Assembly: GCA_964604165.1 (NCBI GenBank)
Contig: CAZRYF010000018.1
Span: 1-64,000, forward strand
DNA length: 64,000 nucleotides
Source of the DNA: JAYZDK01 sp964604165
Lineage (GTDB): Bacteria; Myxococcota_A; UBA796; CAJQPC01
Reading direction: 5' to 3'
Part shown: in pieces, positions 56,401 through 64,000 of the stretch
Layout: every line of letters starts with the position of its first letter
How positions within the stretch are numbered: the first letter of the stretch is position 1
The notes under the pieces: model-generated
What the model was told of the DNA's origin: nothing
The model's database searches: none
Seen by the model: the letters and a program-made list of their open reading frames with translations, nothing else
Translations under genes and position numbers: made by a program

Positions 56401-56472
56401 ACCCTGATCACCATCGGGGACCTGTCTGACACGACCAACGTGGTCTTTCTAGGCCTCGGCTACCAGAGGTAG
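53452..56472 (+). CDS. Ig-like repeat outer-membrane barrel protein
   Basis: 1006 aa from ATG 53452 (GGAG upstream), signal peptide ending ASAKA. Residues 25-725 hold at least five repeated beta-sandwich units of the filamin/invasin type, each closing with a motif like GGGLFSFVYTPPK, GEGRFTGRYTPPK, GEGVYEVLFTPPR. Residues ~765-1006 form a barrel of alternating strands (VRGGWVTGTYDYTQTP to LGLGYQR). Passenger repeats before a C-terminal barrel recall adhesins; it may act in surface attachment. Its stop TAG abuts the stop of the convergent cyclophilin gene. Confidence 0.82.
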   Translation: MALSKRLLALFLASFFLFSASAKAQDAPAIFPAAGLYEMLPAGPIVGDGETPVTLNVLMLKSDGTPLAGDARFRVITSSGTATSLSEVGGGLFSFVYTPPKIRQPRQALLRLKGRSPNGSAVNINWSLDLLPPPADAVIASLNPARVILGQDMGASLSFEIPAFSDAAGDPELLIRAASGEVTNVIHLGEGRFTGRYTPPKVVYPHTDLITVADARSPSQTYGAIAVPLVGKVGYPVQSAPNAMVILRVGDRPFGPYQTDEDGRAVVPIEVDPGVSQGVLSTVVGGKTTEEPLDLKVPVTRRIALFPTHNALPGDGQTEIPIRTYVTSLTGVPDGEAALSFSATAGTMGKPQHLGEGVYEVLFTPPRMSASSEVTIQASIQGEPGIQSDSMAVALVPLRSGRVSLNADPPRLGPTTSAFKVFSRVEDSQGVGLSGRNLQFNATGATLHGGVKDLQGGDYQATFTTTGKTGVDLTATVLPAPSGNMIHGVVVVTSRSRLPADNLSSSVITVLAVDAFGYPIPGVDVDLRVTGAGGTLPDSATTNSLGIQQIIYTAGGHPGLTTITARAGNFVGGAPIFLGSADLLPDLVMPASGTTQTQQWNTSWAGSIAQLQVPREGAEGLGPIGTVTGGTSTVSKIDVVSQPGSAAPGGSVSLDIHAKNAEGRGLSGQHLAIMASQGEVGVLKELGGGRYQARITMPTDTTASTKIVVSTEDGATFQMLTIPLVKGAPTPEPEEGRPEPIVEALAPTALPPETTSTATVPVPGARADLPWIRVRGGWVTGTYDYTQTPAAFEDNPLYEDEVSLEGAPLQGGGLAIDAWLPQLPMLGAEFRSRVAIYGADWPGTEARVTDAVPLVSFAAKARYGFTEAGNHYYAAGRVGFQYGDFITYTYESPTSRTAIAYGALPVSGASFGAELGAELPGLGGYLQTSIQKGLRPSSGTEGFDMGGYSTSVNLEAGYDVQDGLLLVLGYQLINQEIEVALDKTLITIGDLSDTTNVVFLGLGYQR

Positions 56473-57261
56473 TCAGGGACGCTGGAAGGTCACCTTCTCC
56501 AGCGTCACGTCGGTCAAGGGCTTGTTGCGACGATCCGCCTTGGCCAGGGCGATGGCCTTGACCACTTCCATGGGGGCGCACCCTCCTCCAAAGATGGTGT
56601 GCCGACCGTTCAGGTGGGTAGGGGTGCCATCTGTGATGAAGAACTGGGAGCCGTTTGTGTTGGGACCCGCGTTGGCCATGGCCAGGATTCCGGGCTCCGA
56701 AAACGCTACCCCGGTCTGCTTTTCATCCTTGAACCGATAGCCCGGGCCTCCCCGGCCCGTTCCCTGGGGATCCCCTCCCTGGATCATGAACTTGGGAATG
56801 ACCCGGTGGAAGATAGTGCCGTCGTACAGGGGACGTGCGCTCCACTCCCCGCTTCGGGGGTCCTTCCACTCTCGCTTGCCGGTGGCGAGCTCGAAGAAGT
56901 TCAGCACGGTCAGGGGCGCCTTGTCCGGGTAAAGTTCGCAAGAAATGGTGCCCAAGGATGTCTCCAGGGTCACGCCCAGCTTGTCTCCAGCCTGGAGATC
57001 CATGCGCGCAAGAAGAGCCTTCGGCCCCATCGCGTCCAGCTCGGACATCGCCTTTCGGCGAGCATCCGTGGCCCCTTGGCGAGCACTGGTTCCACCCGCT
57101 TGCAGCTTCTGCACGCGGGCATCCAGGGCGGCCTTCTCAAGCTCGAGGCGTTCGATGCGGGTTTCCAGCGAAACCACTTGTCCCTGCAGGGCATCTCTCT
57201 CCGCGGTAATTTCAGCGCCAGCCCCACAGGCCAGCACCAGACTCATGGCGAATACAGTCAT
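56473..57261 (-). CDS. Lipoprotein cyclophilin (peptidyl-prolyl isomerase)
   Basis: 262 aa from ATG 57261 (GGAGG, 7-nt spacer). Signal MTVFAMSLVLAC is a lipobox. Residues 17-55 make a coiled coil (ERDALQGQVVSLETRIERLE), then the cyclophilin domain (~95-262) with catalytic Arg in FHRVIPKFMIQGGD and NTNGSQFFI. Assists folding of envelope proteins. Confidence 0.93.
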   Translation of the reverse strand: MTVFAMSLVLACGAGAEITAERDALQGQVVSLETRIERLELEKAALDARVQKLQAGGTSARQGATDARRKAMSELDAMGPKALLARMDLQAGDKLGVTLETSLGTISCELYPDKAPLTVLNFFELATGKREWKDPRSGEWSARPLYDGTIFHRVIPKFMIQGGDPQGTGRGGPGYRFKDEKQTGVAFSEPGILAMANAGPNTNGSQFFITDGTPTHLNGRHTIFGGGCAPMEVVKAIALAKADRRNKPLTDVTLEKVTFQRP

Positions 57262-57346
57262 GGGAGTTCCTCCAAGGGTTCCTCCTTGCCCCATGGGGCA
57301 TGCGGCGTCAAACCCTGTCGGCTATGTGAACCCCCCGGAGGACGCC

Positions 57347-57574
57347 GTGCCCGTTGTTCAAGCCTACCTGAAGACCTCGTTGTTCCACTTTGACGGAGAG
57401 GGGCCCGCCAATGTCTGGGCGCTCACAGGCGACCTGCAAGATCAGGGCACCGGAGGAATCACCTTGAAGGTCTCGGGACACCAGGACGACCGAGGCCGCG
57501 ACGTGGAGGCCGAAAAGAGGACGGTCTTCATCCCCTGGGGAAAGCTGGACCACTTTGAGTGGATCGACAAGTAG
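57347..57574 (+). CDS. Small protein of unknown function
   Basis: 75 aa from GTG 57347, with GGAGG and a 5-nt spacer; ATG 57293 in frame lacks such a site. Mostly beta (YLKTSLFHFDGEGPANVWAL, then TVFIPWGKLDHFEWIDK), no signal. Divergent from the cyclophilin gene; overlaps the end of the convergent permease gene by 47 bp. Confidence 0.55.
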   Translation: MPVVQAYLKTSLFHFDGEGPANVWALTGDLQDQGTGGITLKVSGHQDDRGRDVEAEKRTVFIPWGKLDHFEWIDK

Positions 57575-58226
57575 TCCCTGGAGACAACGCCCCCAAAGAA
57601 AGAGCTGCCCCCAGCACCCCGACCGTCCAGCCGCCAGCCGCTCCCATGTGGGCCATGAGGGAGAGGATCATCTGCGTGCAGCCCAGTGAAAGGCATGCAT
57701 GAACCAGGGCCATAGAGGTCGAGTCGCGGCGGCCGAGTGTCCGACGCACCAGGATCCAGCACCAGATGGGAGTACTTCCCCAAACCAGGGTCCGACTGCT
57801 TCCCGGGGCCTCCCCCAACGAGTTCCACGGGAGGCTTCCACAGGGTAGAAAGTTCTCGCCTGGAGGCGCAAAGCCCTCCAGGCAGACCGCCCCCACAGCA
57901 GCCACTCCTCCGCCCGCCAGGGCGGCCCCCAGGGCGAGCCGGCTCGGGGACACGCCCGTGGATTGCAGCCCAAGCCACTCCCCCTTGCTGCGGGAATCCG
58001 CAAGACTCCAAACGACCCCCACCACAATAAGCAACGGAAACACCTCTCTTAGCAACAAAGGAACCCTCTCCAGGAGGTCCGCGCCCCACACCCCAAAGGA
58101 CGCTCCTTCCACCAGCAATCGAGATCGCTCCACTCCATCGACGAGCAGCACCGTCGCGCTTCCCAGACCCACCCAGAGAAGTGCCCCCCCAAGCGCTCGT
58201 CGCATGCCCCAAATCAGGATTCTCAC
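57528..58226 (-). CDS. Short LptF/LptG-like permease (second of pair)
   Basis: 232 aa from GTG 58226 (GAGG 10 nt upstream), well below the ~360 residues of typical LptG. Membrane helices at about 10-30, 60-80, 95-115, 165-185 and 195-215. The periplasmic beta-jellyroll that normally lies between helices 3 and 4 is reduced to ~45 residues. LptF/G with LptB lift lipopolysaccharide from the inner membrane; this copy may have another job. 13 bp after its paralogue. Confidence 0.6.
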   Translation of the reverse strand: MRILIWGMRRALGGALLWVGLGSATVLLVDGVERSRLLVEGASFGVWGADLLERVPLLLREVFPLLIVVGVVWSLADSRSKGEWLGLQSTGVSPSRLALGAALAGGGVAAVGAVCLEGFAPPGENFLPCGSLPWNSLGEAPGSSRTLVWGSTPIWCWILVRRTLGRRDSTSMALVHACLSLGCTQMILSLMAHMGAAGGWTVGVLGAALSLGALSPGTTCRSTQSGPAFPRG

Positions 58227-58239
58227 GAGAACAAAGACC

Positions 58240-59172
58240 TCACCAATCCCTCCACCGGAACCAGATGAGGGCCGTGAACACCCCCAGGAGGAGCGTGGGA
58301 AGCCAAGCAGCGATTCCCCCACCCAGCTGCGGAGACAGGTGATCCATGACCCTTACCAACACCCAGTGACCTCCAAGGGCCACCGCAGGCAGCCAGCTTC
58401 TTCCCCCCAACCCCGCGGGCACACAGAGGAAGAGGAGAAACACCACCGAGACCGGCCAACTGGAGCGCTTGAAGACAATGGAACGTTGGTACTCCGGGTG
58501 ACGGTGGGAACCGGGTTCCTTCAAGACAGGCAGAGGAAGCTCCGCGCTCTCGAACGTTCCCTGTACATCGCCTTCGCAGCTCTCGAACCCCCCACCCGAA
58601 AGAGAGAGAAGGGCGCCCTCCAACCTGCCTCCGGCAGCCTGCCCGCGCCATGCCTCCGACGTCACCTGCACCCCTTTCAGACCGCTTGCGCTTGCTTCCT
58701 CCGCCTGCAAACGGACCGGCCCCAGCGCCACCACCCGTCCAGGCATCGGCAGCGCTTCTTCCAGGAGAACTTGCTGCACCCACGCCTGGTTGGACGGCAC
58801 CCCAAGGTGACCCGCGAGGGCCACCGCCATGGCAACCGCCAAGGACAACCACGTGACACTTGGCCAGAGGGATCGGCCTCCCAATCCGGCGGCCTTCATC
58901 CCCAACCACTGCCCCCCGCAGCTCCAGTCCGCGAGCGTGCCCACCACAGCGACCCCCGCAGCGATCGGCACCAACCAGCAAATCAACTGGGGAAGAAACC
59001 CGGCCGCGAGGGCGAGAAGCCCCAGAGGGGTTGGCCGCATGCCTGAACGCATCACCTCGGCGCCCAAAAGCACCAGCCACCCGGCACTCCCCAGGACGAA
59101 CAGGGTGACAAAGAAAGAAGGCGCCCACGTCCGCAGGAAGAGCCTGGCAAGAGTACGTTGCGCGGTTTTCAC
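58240..59172 (-). CDS. LptF/LptG-family permease (first of pair)
   Basis: 310 aa starting with GTG. Helices at ~15-40, 50-75, 97-118, then a shortened jellyroll (~130-230, ALPMPGRVVALGPVRLQAEE) and helices at ~233-255, 262-280, 285-305. Pattern fits YjgP/YjgQ proteins but is ~50 residues shorter. No lptA, lptB or lptC in the window. Divergent from carD. Confidence 0.72.
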   Translation of the reverse strand: MKTAQRTLARLFLRTWAPSFFVTLFVLGSAGWLVLLGAEVMRSGMRPTPLGLLALAAGFLPQLICWLVPIAAGVAVVGTLADWSCGGQWLGMKAAGLGGRSLWPSVTWLSLAVAMAVALAGHLGVPSNQAWVQQVLLEEALPMPGRVVALGPVRLQAEEASASGLKGVQVTSEAWRGQAAGGRLEGALLSLSGGGFESCEGDVQGTFESAELPLPVLKEPGSHRHPEYQRSIVFKRSSWPVSVVFLLFLCVPAGLGGRSWLPAVALGGHWVLVRVMDHLSPQLGGGIAAWLPTLLLGVFTALIWFRWRDW

Positions 59173-59290
59173 GGGTTTTCCAGTCGTTTGGCCCGGCAGT
59201 CGGGCCCAAACAAGTTAACCGGCCCCCCGGGCCGGCCCGCCGGCCGTGCTTACCCTGCCCTCCCCAAGGGAGCGGCGACGAGGAGACACC

Positions 59291-59902
59291 GTGGAGTTTC
59301 AGGTTGGAGACAAGGCCGTGTATCCGGCCCATGGCGTGGGAATCATCCAGTCCATTGAAACCATGGAGTTCGAGGGTGAGAAGCTGACGTTTTACGTGGT
59401 CAAGATTCTCGACAACGCCATGACGATCAAGGTGCCCATTCAGAACGCGGACGCGATCGGCATGCGAGAGATCATCCAACCCCGCCGGGTGGAGGGGGTC
59501 TACGAGATCCTGCTGGATCGCGACACCCCGCCGGACAACCAGACCTGGAACCGCCGCTACCGGGAGTACATGAACAAGATCAAGACGGGAGACCCCATCG
59601 AGGTGGCAAAGGTGCTCCGGGATCTTGCCCTCATGAAGCGGGACAAGAACCTGTCTTTCGGCGAAAAGAAGATGTACGACCAGGCCCGGACGCTCCTGGT
59701 CCAGGAAATCGCGGTTGCCAAGAACAGGGACGAAGAAGACATCGAAAAGGAAATCGACGACCTGTTCCTCCCCGGCGCCAAGATGCCCAAGAACGCCGGC
59801 AAGGCGGCCCGCAAGGCCGCTCCCAAGGAATCCACGCCGACGAAAAAGAAGGCTCCAGCCAAGAAGAAGGCTCCAGCCAAGAAGACCGGCGCGAAGAAGT
59901 AG
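59291..59902 (+). CDS. carD: CarD/CdnL-family transcription regulator with Lys-rich tail
   Basis: 203 aa from GTG 59291, with GAGGAG 5 nt upstream. CarD/CdnL binds the RNA polymerase beta subunit and stabilises open complexes at rRNA and other promoters. Start MEFQVGDKAVYPAHGVG and VYEILLDRD are typical. The last ~35 residues form a Lys/Ala/Pro tail (TKKKAPAKKKAPAKK) like histone H1, beyond the usual ~164-residue CdnL, recalling the basic tail of Myxococcus CarD. 2 bp before cysS. Confidence 0.93.
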   Translation: MEFQVGDKAVYPAHGVGIIQSIETMEFEGEKLTFYVVKILDNAMTIKVPIQNADAIGMREIIQPRRVEGVYEILLDRDTPPDNQTWNRRYREYMNKIKTGDPIEVAKVLRDLALMKRDKNLSFGEKKMYDQARTLLVQEIAVAKNRDEEDIEKEIDDLFLPGAKMPKNAGKAARKAAPKESTPTKKKAPAKKKAPAKKTGAKK

Positions 59903-59904
59903 CC

Positions 59905-61398
59905 ATGTCTGAGCCCACCCTGCGGCTCTACAACAGCGCCACTCGATCGCTGGAGCCCCTTGAGACTGCCTCCCCTGGAAAGGTGGGGATCTATGTCTGT
60001 GGCATGACGGTCTACGACTACTGCCACATCGGACACGCGAGGGCCATGATCTCGTTCGACATGGTGGTCCGCCACCTGCGGCACAAGGGCTTCGAGGTGC
60101 ACTTTGTCCGCAACCACACGGACGTGGATGACAAGATCATTGCCCGGGCAGCGGAAACGGAGCGGGATCCCCTGGAGCTTTCCGCGTTCTTCATAGACGA
60201 GCTGGATCAGGACCTGGAGTCCCTGGGCCTGGTGAAGCCAGACGTGGAACCAAAGGTCAGCGACCACATTCCGCACATCATCGCCATGGTGGAATCCCTC
60301 GTGGAGAGGGGTCATGCCTACGAGGCGAATGGCAGCGTCTATTTCTCCGTGGAGACGTTCGCCGACTACGGGAAGCTCTCCGGCAGGATTCTCGAAGACC
60401 TGATCGCAGGAGAGCGGGTCCAGGTGGATCCAGAGAAGCGATCCCCCGCCGACTTCGCCCTGTGGAAAGCCTCCAAAGCAGATGAGATCTCCTGGGAGTC
60501 CCCCTGGGGAGCCGGTCGCCCCGGGTGGCACATCGAGTGCTCGGCCATGAGCTGTGAGCACCTGGGGGCCTCGTTCGAGATTCATGGGGGCGGCATCGAC
60601 CTGATCTTTCCGCACCATGAAAACGAAATCGCCCAGTCCGTCGGCGCCACGGGCGAGGGCTTCGCCCGGTACTGGCTGCACAACGGCCACGTGAACATGG
60701 GCGCGGAAAAGATGTCCAAGTCTCTCGGCAACTTCGTCCGCATTCGAGACATCCTGGAAGAGGTCCCCGGCGAGGCGCTCAAGCTTCTGTACCTGGGCGC
60801 CCACTACCGCTCGCCCCTGCCCTACTCCACGGAGGCCCTGGCGGAGGCCGTGGGCAGCCTGGACCGCATCTACCAGGCGATTGAGATCGCCCAGGAGATG
60901 GCGTCCAAGCCCGCCTCAGACACGGGTGAGAACCTGTGCCGTGACCTGGGAGAAGACGCCCTCGCACTCTGGAGCCTGGGAACGGACTTTCCAGCTCGGT
61001 TTGATGAGGCCATGGACCAGGACTTCAACTCCGCCAAGGCCCTGGGACATCTCTTTGAGCTCGTGCGAGCGGTCAACAGGGCCGCCAACGCCAAGGCGAT
61101 CCGCAAGCGGGGGGCAGCGCTCTTTGTGCCGGCGGCCGCGGCGTTCTCCCTTGCAGCCCAGGTGCTGGGCATCGGTGCTGCAACTCCGGGTGCGTTCTTC
61201 GACGAGCTGAAGGTCAAGCGCATGCGGGCCCAGGGAACGGAACCTTCCGAGATTGATGCCCGCCTCGCGGACAGGGATCAGGCCCGCGCGGACAAGGACT
61301 GGGCACGAGCCGACGCCATTCGGGCCGAACTGGATGCCCTGGGTGTGATCGTGATGGATGGGAACGCAGGCTCCACCTGGCGGGCTCGGGTCGACTGA
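59905..61398 (+). CDS. cysS: Cysteinyl-tRNA synthetase
   Basis: 497 aa. Charges tRNA-Cys. Zinc ligand Cys in YVCGMTVYD, HIGH in CHIGHARA, further zinc ligands in ECSAMSCEH, and KMSKS in EKMSKSLGNF. Full length. Second gene of the carD-cysS unit. Confidence 0.98.
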   Translation: MSEPTLRLYNSATRSLEPLETASPGKVGIYVCGMTVYDYCHIGHARAMISFDMVVRHLRHKGFEVHFVRNHTDVDDKIIARAAETERDPLELSAFFIDELDQDLESLGLVKPDVEPKVSDHIPHIIAMVESLVERGHAYEANGSVYFSVETFADYGKLSGRILEDLIAGERVQVDPEKRSPADFALWKASKADEISWESPWGAGRPGWHIECSAMSCEHLGASFEIHGGGIDLIFPHHENEIAQSVGATGEGFARYWLHNGHVNMGAEKMSKSLGNFVRIRDILEEVPGEALKLLYLGAHYRSPLPYSTEALAEAVGSLDRIYQAIEIAQEMASKPASDTGENLCRDLGEDALALWSLGTDFPARFDEAMDQDFNSAKALGHLFELVRAVNRAANAKAIRKRGAALFVPAAAAFSLAAQVLGIGAATPGAFFDELKVKRMRAQGTEPSEIDARLADRDQARADKDWARADAIRAELDALGVIVMDGNAGSTWRARVD

Positions 61399-61420
61399 CC
61401 TCCGCCCCTCTATATGGGGG

Positions 61421-62491
61421 CTACTGGGACACCTTTGCCGGTGCGCAAGCTACATCGATGCGCTCGGTGGCGCCGTTGCAAGTCTTGTTTCGAGCCATGG
61501 CGACCGCGTGGAGACCGGGTTCAGTGAAGCTGTGGCTTGCCCCCCAATGCACCCGATCCTTCCCGCCCACCTTCTTGATCTCGGCGGCGACTCCCGACTT
61601 GGCGGGCTTTCCATCGATCCCGATGTCCATGCTGTAGGTACAGCCCTCCTCCGGCGTGGCAGCGCTCTCTCCCACATAGAGGAAGTTGGCGGCATCGCCT
61701 ACCCCAAAGGCGCAGGGGCCCGCCTGGCACTGGCTGATCTTCTCGGCCTTGGTGGCTGGGAAGTCCGCCTCCTTGCGGGCGAACAGCCACGTGTAGTCCT
61801 CGCAGTCCTCCCACCAGAGATCTTCCTCTGACTTCACAAAGGCGTTGCGGCCCACCGGGTTGGAGTCCTCGCGCCACTTGCCCTCGTACAAGACAAAATA
61901 GTCATCGGTGATCATGAACTCGCAGGTGTTGGCCTCCACCTCTGCGTACATCACGAATTGCAGCTTGTTGCCCAGGTTGCTGTGGGCGAACTCGTACTGC
62001 TTGTAGGCCTCGGACTCCTTGTCCTTGAACTTGGTGGCCAGATCCTCTTTGGCCTCCTTCACCCCGGCCTCCAGGGCTGCATCCGAGACACCCGGGGAGC
62101 GCTTTTTGATGGCCTCGGCGGTGCACTCGACTCCCTGCACCTCCATGGAGGCGCAGGTGCGGTAGACAAAGTCCTTGTCCAGGTCTTGCAGGCAGTACAC
62201 ATCGCGCTTCCGGCGGGTGCAGTCGTAGGTGTACATGTCCCCGACCGAGCTCACGTTGTACTCCGCCTTGAGGGATTCCCCTTCCTGGCGAAAGCGCACC
62301 CGGGTCTTGTGGTCCGCGGTCGTGGAACGGTCCGGGTTGATCCGGTCCATGACCCACGACGTGCCCGCCAGGTTGTCCAGGCTCAGGTCGCAGGGGCCTC
62401 CGAGGCCTCCGAGGTTGGTGGTGCTCTCTTCTTCGCAGGCCACGGAGAAGGCCAGCACCAGCGCGGCCAGGGAAATCTTGCGTCGATCCAT
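61421..62491 (-). CDS. Lipoprotein of unknown function
   Basis: 356 aa from ATG 62491; an open frame continues upstream to 62845 but gives no signal and overlaps rph. Lipobox LAFSVAC. The mature part has ten or so Cys, probably disulfide-linked, with acidic and aromatic stretches (DLWWEDCEDYTWLF). No family recognised. Convergent with cysS. Confidence 0.75.
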   Translation of the reverse strand: MDRRKISLAALVLAFSVACEEESTTNLGGLGGPCDLSLDNLAGTSWVMDRINPDRSTTADHKTRVRFRQEGESLKAEYNVSSVGDMYTYDCTRRKRDVYCLQDLDKDFVYRTCASMEVQGVECTAEAIKKRSPGVSDAALEAGVKEAKEDLATKFKDKESEAYKQYEFAHSNLGNKLQFVMYAEVEANTCEFMITDDYFVLYEGKWREDSNPVGRNAFVKSEEDLWWEDCEDYTWLFARKEADFPATKAEKISQCQAGPCAFGVGDAANFLYVGESAATPEEGCTYSMDIGIDGKPAKSGVAAEIKKVGGKDRVHWGASHSFTEPGLHAVAMARNKTCNGATERIDVACAPAKVSQ

Positions 62492-62591
62492 CGTGTGCTC
62501 CAATCGCCGAACAAGGCGCCGGCTTCCTCCCCTATCTCGGGCCCATCGGCCCGCAAGGTCTCCCTGGGTTACCCAGGCGCGGGAGGAAACC

Positions 62592-63314
62592 ATGCGCACC
62601 GACGGAAGAGGGGCCCACGAGCCCCGGCCCATACAATGCGAGACCGGCTTCAACCGGCATGCGGAAGGAAGCTGCGTGTTCTCCATGGGGCACACCCGGG
62701 TGCACTGCACGGCGTCCATCAGCGAGGATGTGCCCCGGTGGCGGAAGGAGTCTGGGGCAGGCTGGATCACGGCCGAGTATCGGATGCTGCCCCGCGCCAC
62801 GAACACGCGGACCAAGCGAGAGGGGGACCGGCTTAAGGGGCGCACCGCAGAGATTCAGCGCCTGGTTGGACGTTCGCTTCGAGCTGCGGTGGACCTGGAG
62901 GCGCTGGGGCCGCGGGTCATCACCATCGACTGCGACGTGCTGCAAGCGGATGGGGGAACCCGCACCGCATCGGTCAACGGTGGTTTTGTGGCGCTCTTGC
63001 TCGCCCTCCAGGAGCTGGTGGAGGCCGGCGACCTGAACCGGCTGCCCTTGACCCACCGGGTTGTGGCCATGAGCGTGGGAGTGGTCGGCGGCGAGGCCCT
63101 GGCCGACCTCTGCTACGAGGAGGACGTGGCGGCCGAGGTGGACATGAACCTGGTCATGACAGGAGAGGGCGCCTGGGTGGAGCTGCAGGGCACCGCCGAG
63201 GGAGAGCCCTTTCCATCTGAACAACTGCAAGCCATGCTCGCTGCAGGACAGGCGAGCATGGGGGCGGTCCTCCAGGCCCAGGACTCGATCCTGAAAGGAA
63301 TATTGCTTCCATGA
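62592..63314 (+). CDS. rph: Ribonuclease PH
   Basis: 240 aa from ATG 62592 (GGAGG, 5-nt spacer). Phosphorolytic 3' exonuclease that trims tRNA precursors. Motifs: MRTDGRGAHEPRPIQ, GRTAEIQRLVGRSLRAAVD, DCDVLQADGGTRTASVNGG and the C-terminal VDMNLVMTGEGAWVELQGT. Overlaps rdgB by 4 bp, the common rph-rdgB pair. A 15-bp perfect palindrome CCTGGGT-T-ACCCAGG (62563-62577) lies just upstream. Confidence 0.97.
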   Translation: MRTDGRGAHEPRPIQCETGFNRHAEGSCVFSMGHTRVHCTASISEDVPRWRKESGAGWITAEYRMLPRATNTRTKREGDRLKGRTAEIQRLVGRSLRAAVDLEALGPRVITIDCDVLQADGGTRTASVNGGFVALLLALQELVEAGDLNRLPLTHRVVAMSVGVVGGEALADLCYEEDVAAEVDMNLVMTGEGAWVELQGTAEGEPFPSEQLQAMLAAGQASMGAVLQAQDSILKGILLP

Positions 63315-63898
63315 CCGAGTGTGTCCTGGCCTCCAACAACCCCCACAAGGTGGAGGAGGTCTCGCGAATGCTCTCAGATCTGGGCATCCATGTGCTGCCC
63401 CTCGGGGAGTTTCCCCAGGTGGCGGAGCCTCCTGAGACCTGTGACACCTTCGAGGGAAACGCCCTACAAAAGGCCCGGTTTGTCTTTCAGCGCACGGGCC
63501 TGCCCACCCTGGCAGACGACTCCGGGTTGGAGGTGGATGCGCTGGGGGGGGCACCCGGAGTGCACTCCAAGCGGTTCACCCCCGAGGCCACGGCAGCCGC
63601 CAACAACGAGAAGCTCTTGCGCGTCTTGTCAGGGGAGGAAAACCGGAAGGCCCGATTTGTCTGCGCCCTGGCGGTGGTCACAGACCGAGGCGAGCGGTGC
63701 GAGCGCGGCACGGTGGAAGGATCCATCGGGCTGGAGGCCAGGGGCAACCATGGCTTTGGATACGACCCGCTCTTTCTGCCCGACGCAGCGCCGGGACGCA
63801 CCATGGCCGAGCTCACCGCCCAGGAAAAGGACGCCCTCTCTCATCGGGGCAGAGCCCTTGGGCTCCTTCCCGACATGATCGCAGCGCTTCAGTCCTGA
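63311..63898 (+). CDS. rdgB: XTP/dITP pyrophosphatase (RdgB/HAM1)
   Basis: 195 aa. Removes non-canonical purine nucleotides such as ITP and XTP. Starts MTECVLASNNPHKVEEVS; ADDSGLEVDALGGAPGVHS, GFGYDPLFLPD and SHRGRAL are all conserved. Coupled to rph. Full length. Confidence 0.97.
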   Translation: MTECVLASNNPHKVEEVSRMLSDLGIHVLPLGEFPQVAEPPETCDTFEGNALQKARFVFQRTGLPTLADDSGLEVDALGGAPGVHSKRFTPEATAAANNEKLLRVLSGEENRKARFVCALAVVTDRGERCERGTVEGSIGLEARGNHGFGYDPLFLPDAAPGRTMAELTAQEKDALSHRGRALGLLPDMIAALQS

Positions 63899-64000
63899 GC
63901 ACGGCGCCGGGCGTTCCACGCCTGCAGCGCCAAAGACACACAGCCCAGGGCGGCAAGGAGCTTCACGCTCACAGCCCCCATGGCGCCTGGATTGCCAGCG
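63889..64000 (-). CDS. C-terminal part of a gene running off the window
   Basis: Open frame of 36 codons on the minus strand ending in TGA at 63889-63891, with a hydrophobic stretch (VSVKLLAALGCVSLALQAW) and a basic end (ARRRAQD). It overlaps the end of rdgB by 10 bp. It may be the tail of a membrane protein or a small gene; too short to assign. Confidence 0.35.
   Translation of the reverse strand, partial: AGNPGAMGAVSVKLLAALGCVSLALQAWNARRRAQD

Noticed and set aside
61404..61421. Hairpin GCCCC-N8-GGGGC between cysS and the convergent lipoprotein gene
   Set aside because: Only 5 bp of stem and no T-run on either strand; too weak to call a terminator.

Overview
The window looks like a draft or metagenome-assembled chromosome segment of a GC-rich, Gram-negative, Myxococcota-like (former Deltaproteobacteria) bacterium. 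This is inferred from gene content, not from a search: the type IV pilus order pilC-pilS-pilR-pilA with a sigma-54 pilA promoter, a Ser/Thr protein kinase, FHA proteins, a CarD/CdnL regulator, MopE-type Ca-binding repeats, many lipoproteins and outer-membrane barrels, and TamA/TamB. Two runs of N (26384-26393 and 40008-40107) mark assembly gaps. No tRNA, rRNA, CRISPR array or intact insertion sequence was seen.

Layout. 1-6.6 kb: tamA-tamB pair for outer-membrane biogenesis (minus). 6.6-7.7 kb: rpmG (L33) and rpsD (S4) with a strong terminator. 7.8-9.5 kb: a lone type II/IV pseudopilin and a HEAT-like protein. 9.5-12.7 kb: class II (B12-dependent) ribonucleotide reductase behind a regulatory region with two NrdR-type boxes and a DnaA-box cluster. 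12.7-16.9 kb: BtpA-like protein, a LexA/S24-like protein under a LexA-type palindrome, a four-cysteine PD-(D/E)XK nuclease, a pentapeptide-repeat membrane protein and a lipoprotein. 16.9-26.3 kb: a long minus-strand block with a membrane TPR protein, etfA, etfB, a TetR regulator, short transaldolase, folK, another TPR protein and a TMTC-like membrane glycosyltransferase.

26.4-42.0 kb: type IV pilus locus. pilC, pilS, pilR and pilA are contiguous, but pilB lies 8.9 kb away. Between them is an accessory segment holding a Ser/Thr kinase with an FG-GAP tail, a decayed AbiE toxin-antitoxin remnant, an FHA-like protein, a large MopE/P-domain/fibrinogen-like lipoprotein, a repeat-plus-barrel outer-membrane protein, and a 53-bp tandem repeat that breaks the assembly.

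42.0-53.4 kb: lipoproteins (a degenerate M2/M3-type peptidase and two related CAP-like proteins), a B12-binding radical SAM protein, a TerB-FHA-ABC transporter of Rv1747 type with two exported companions, a cyclic-nucleotide-binding/methyltransferase fusion, and a small acidic protein. 53.4-64 kb: a large Ig-repeat outer-membrane barrel, a lipoprotein cyclophilin, two short LptF/LptG-like permeases, carD-cysS, a lipoprotein, rph-rdgB, and the tail of a further minus-strand gene.

Functionally the window is dominated by envelope biogenesis and surface structures (Tam, Lpt-like, pili, adhesin-like barrels), with housekeeping genes between them. The clearest regulatory circuit is PilS-PilR-sigma54-pilA. 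The clearest cis-regulatory puzzle is the nrdJ upstream region.
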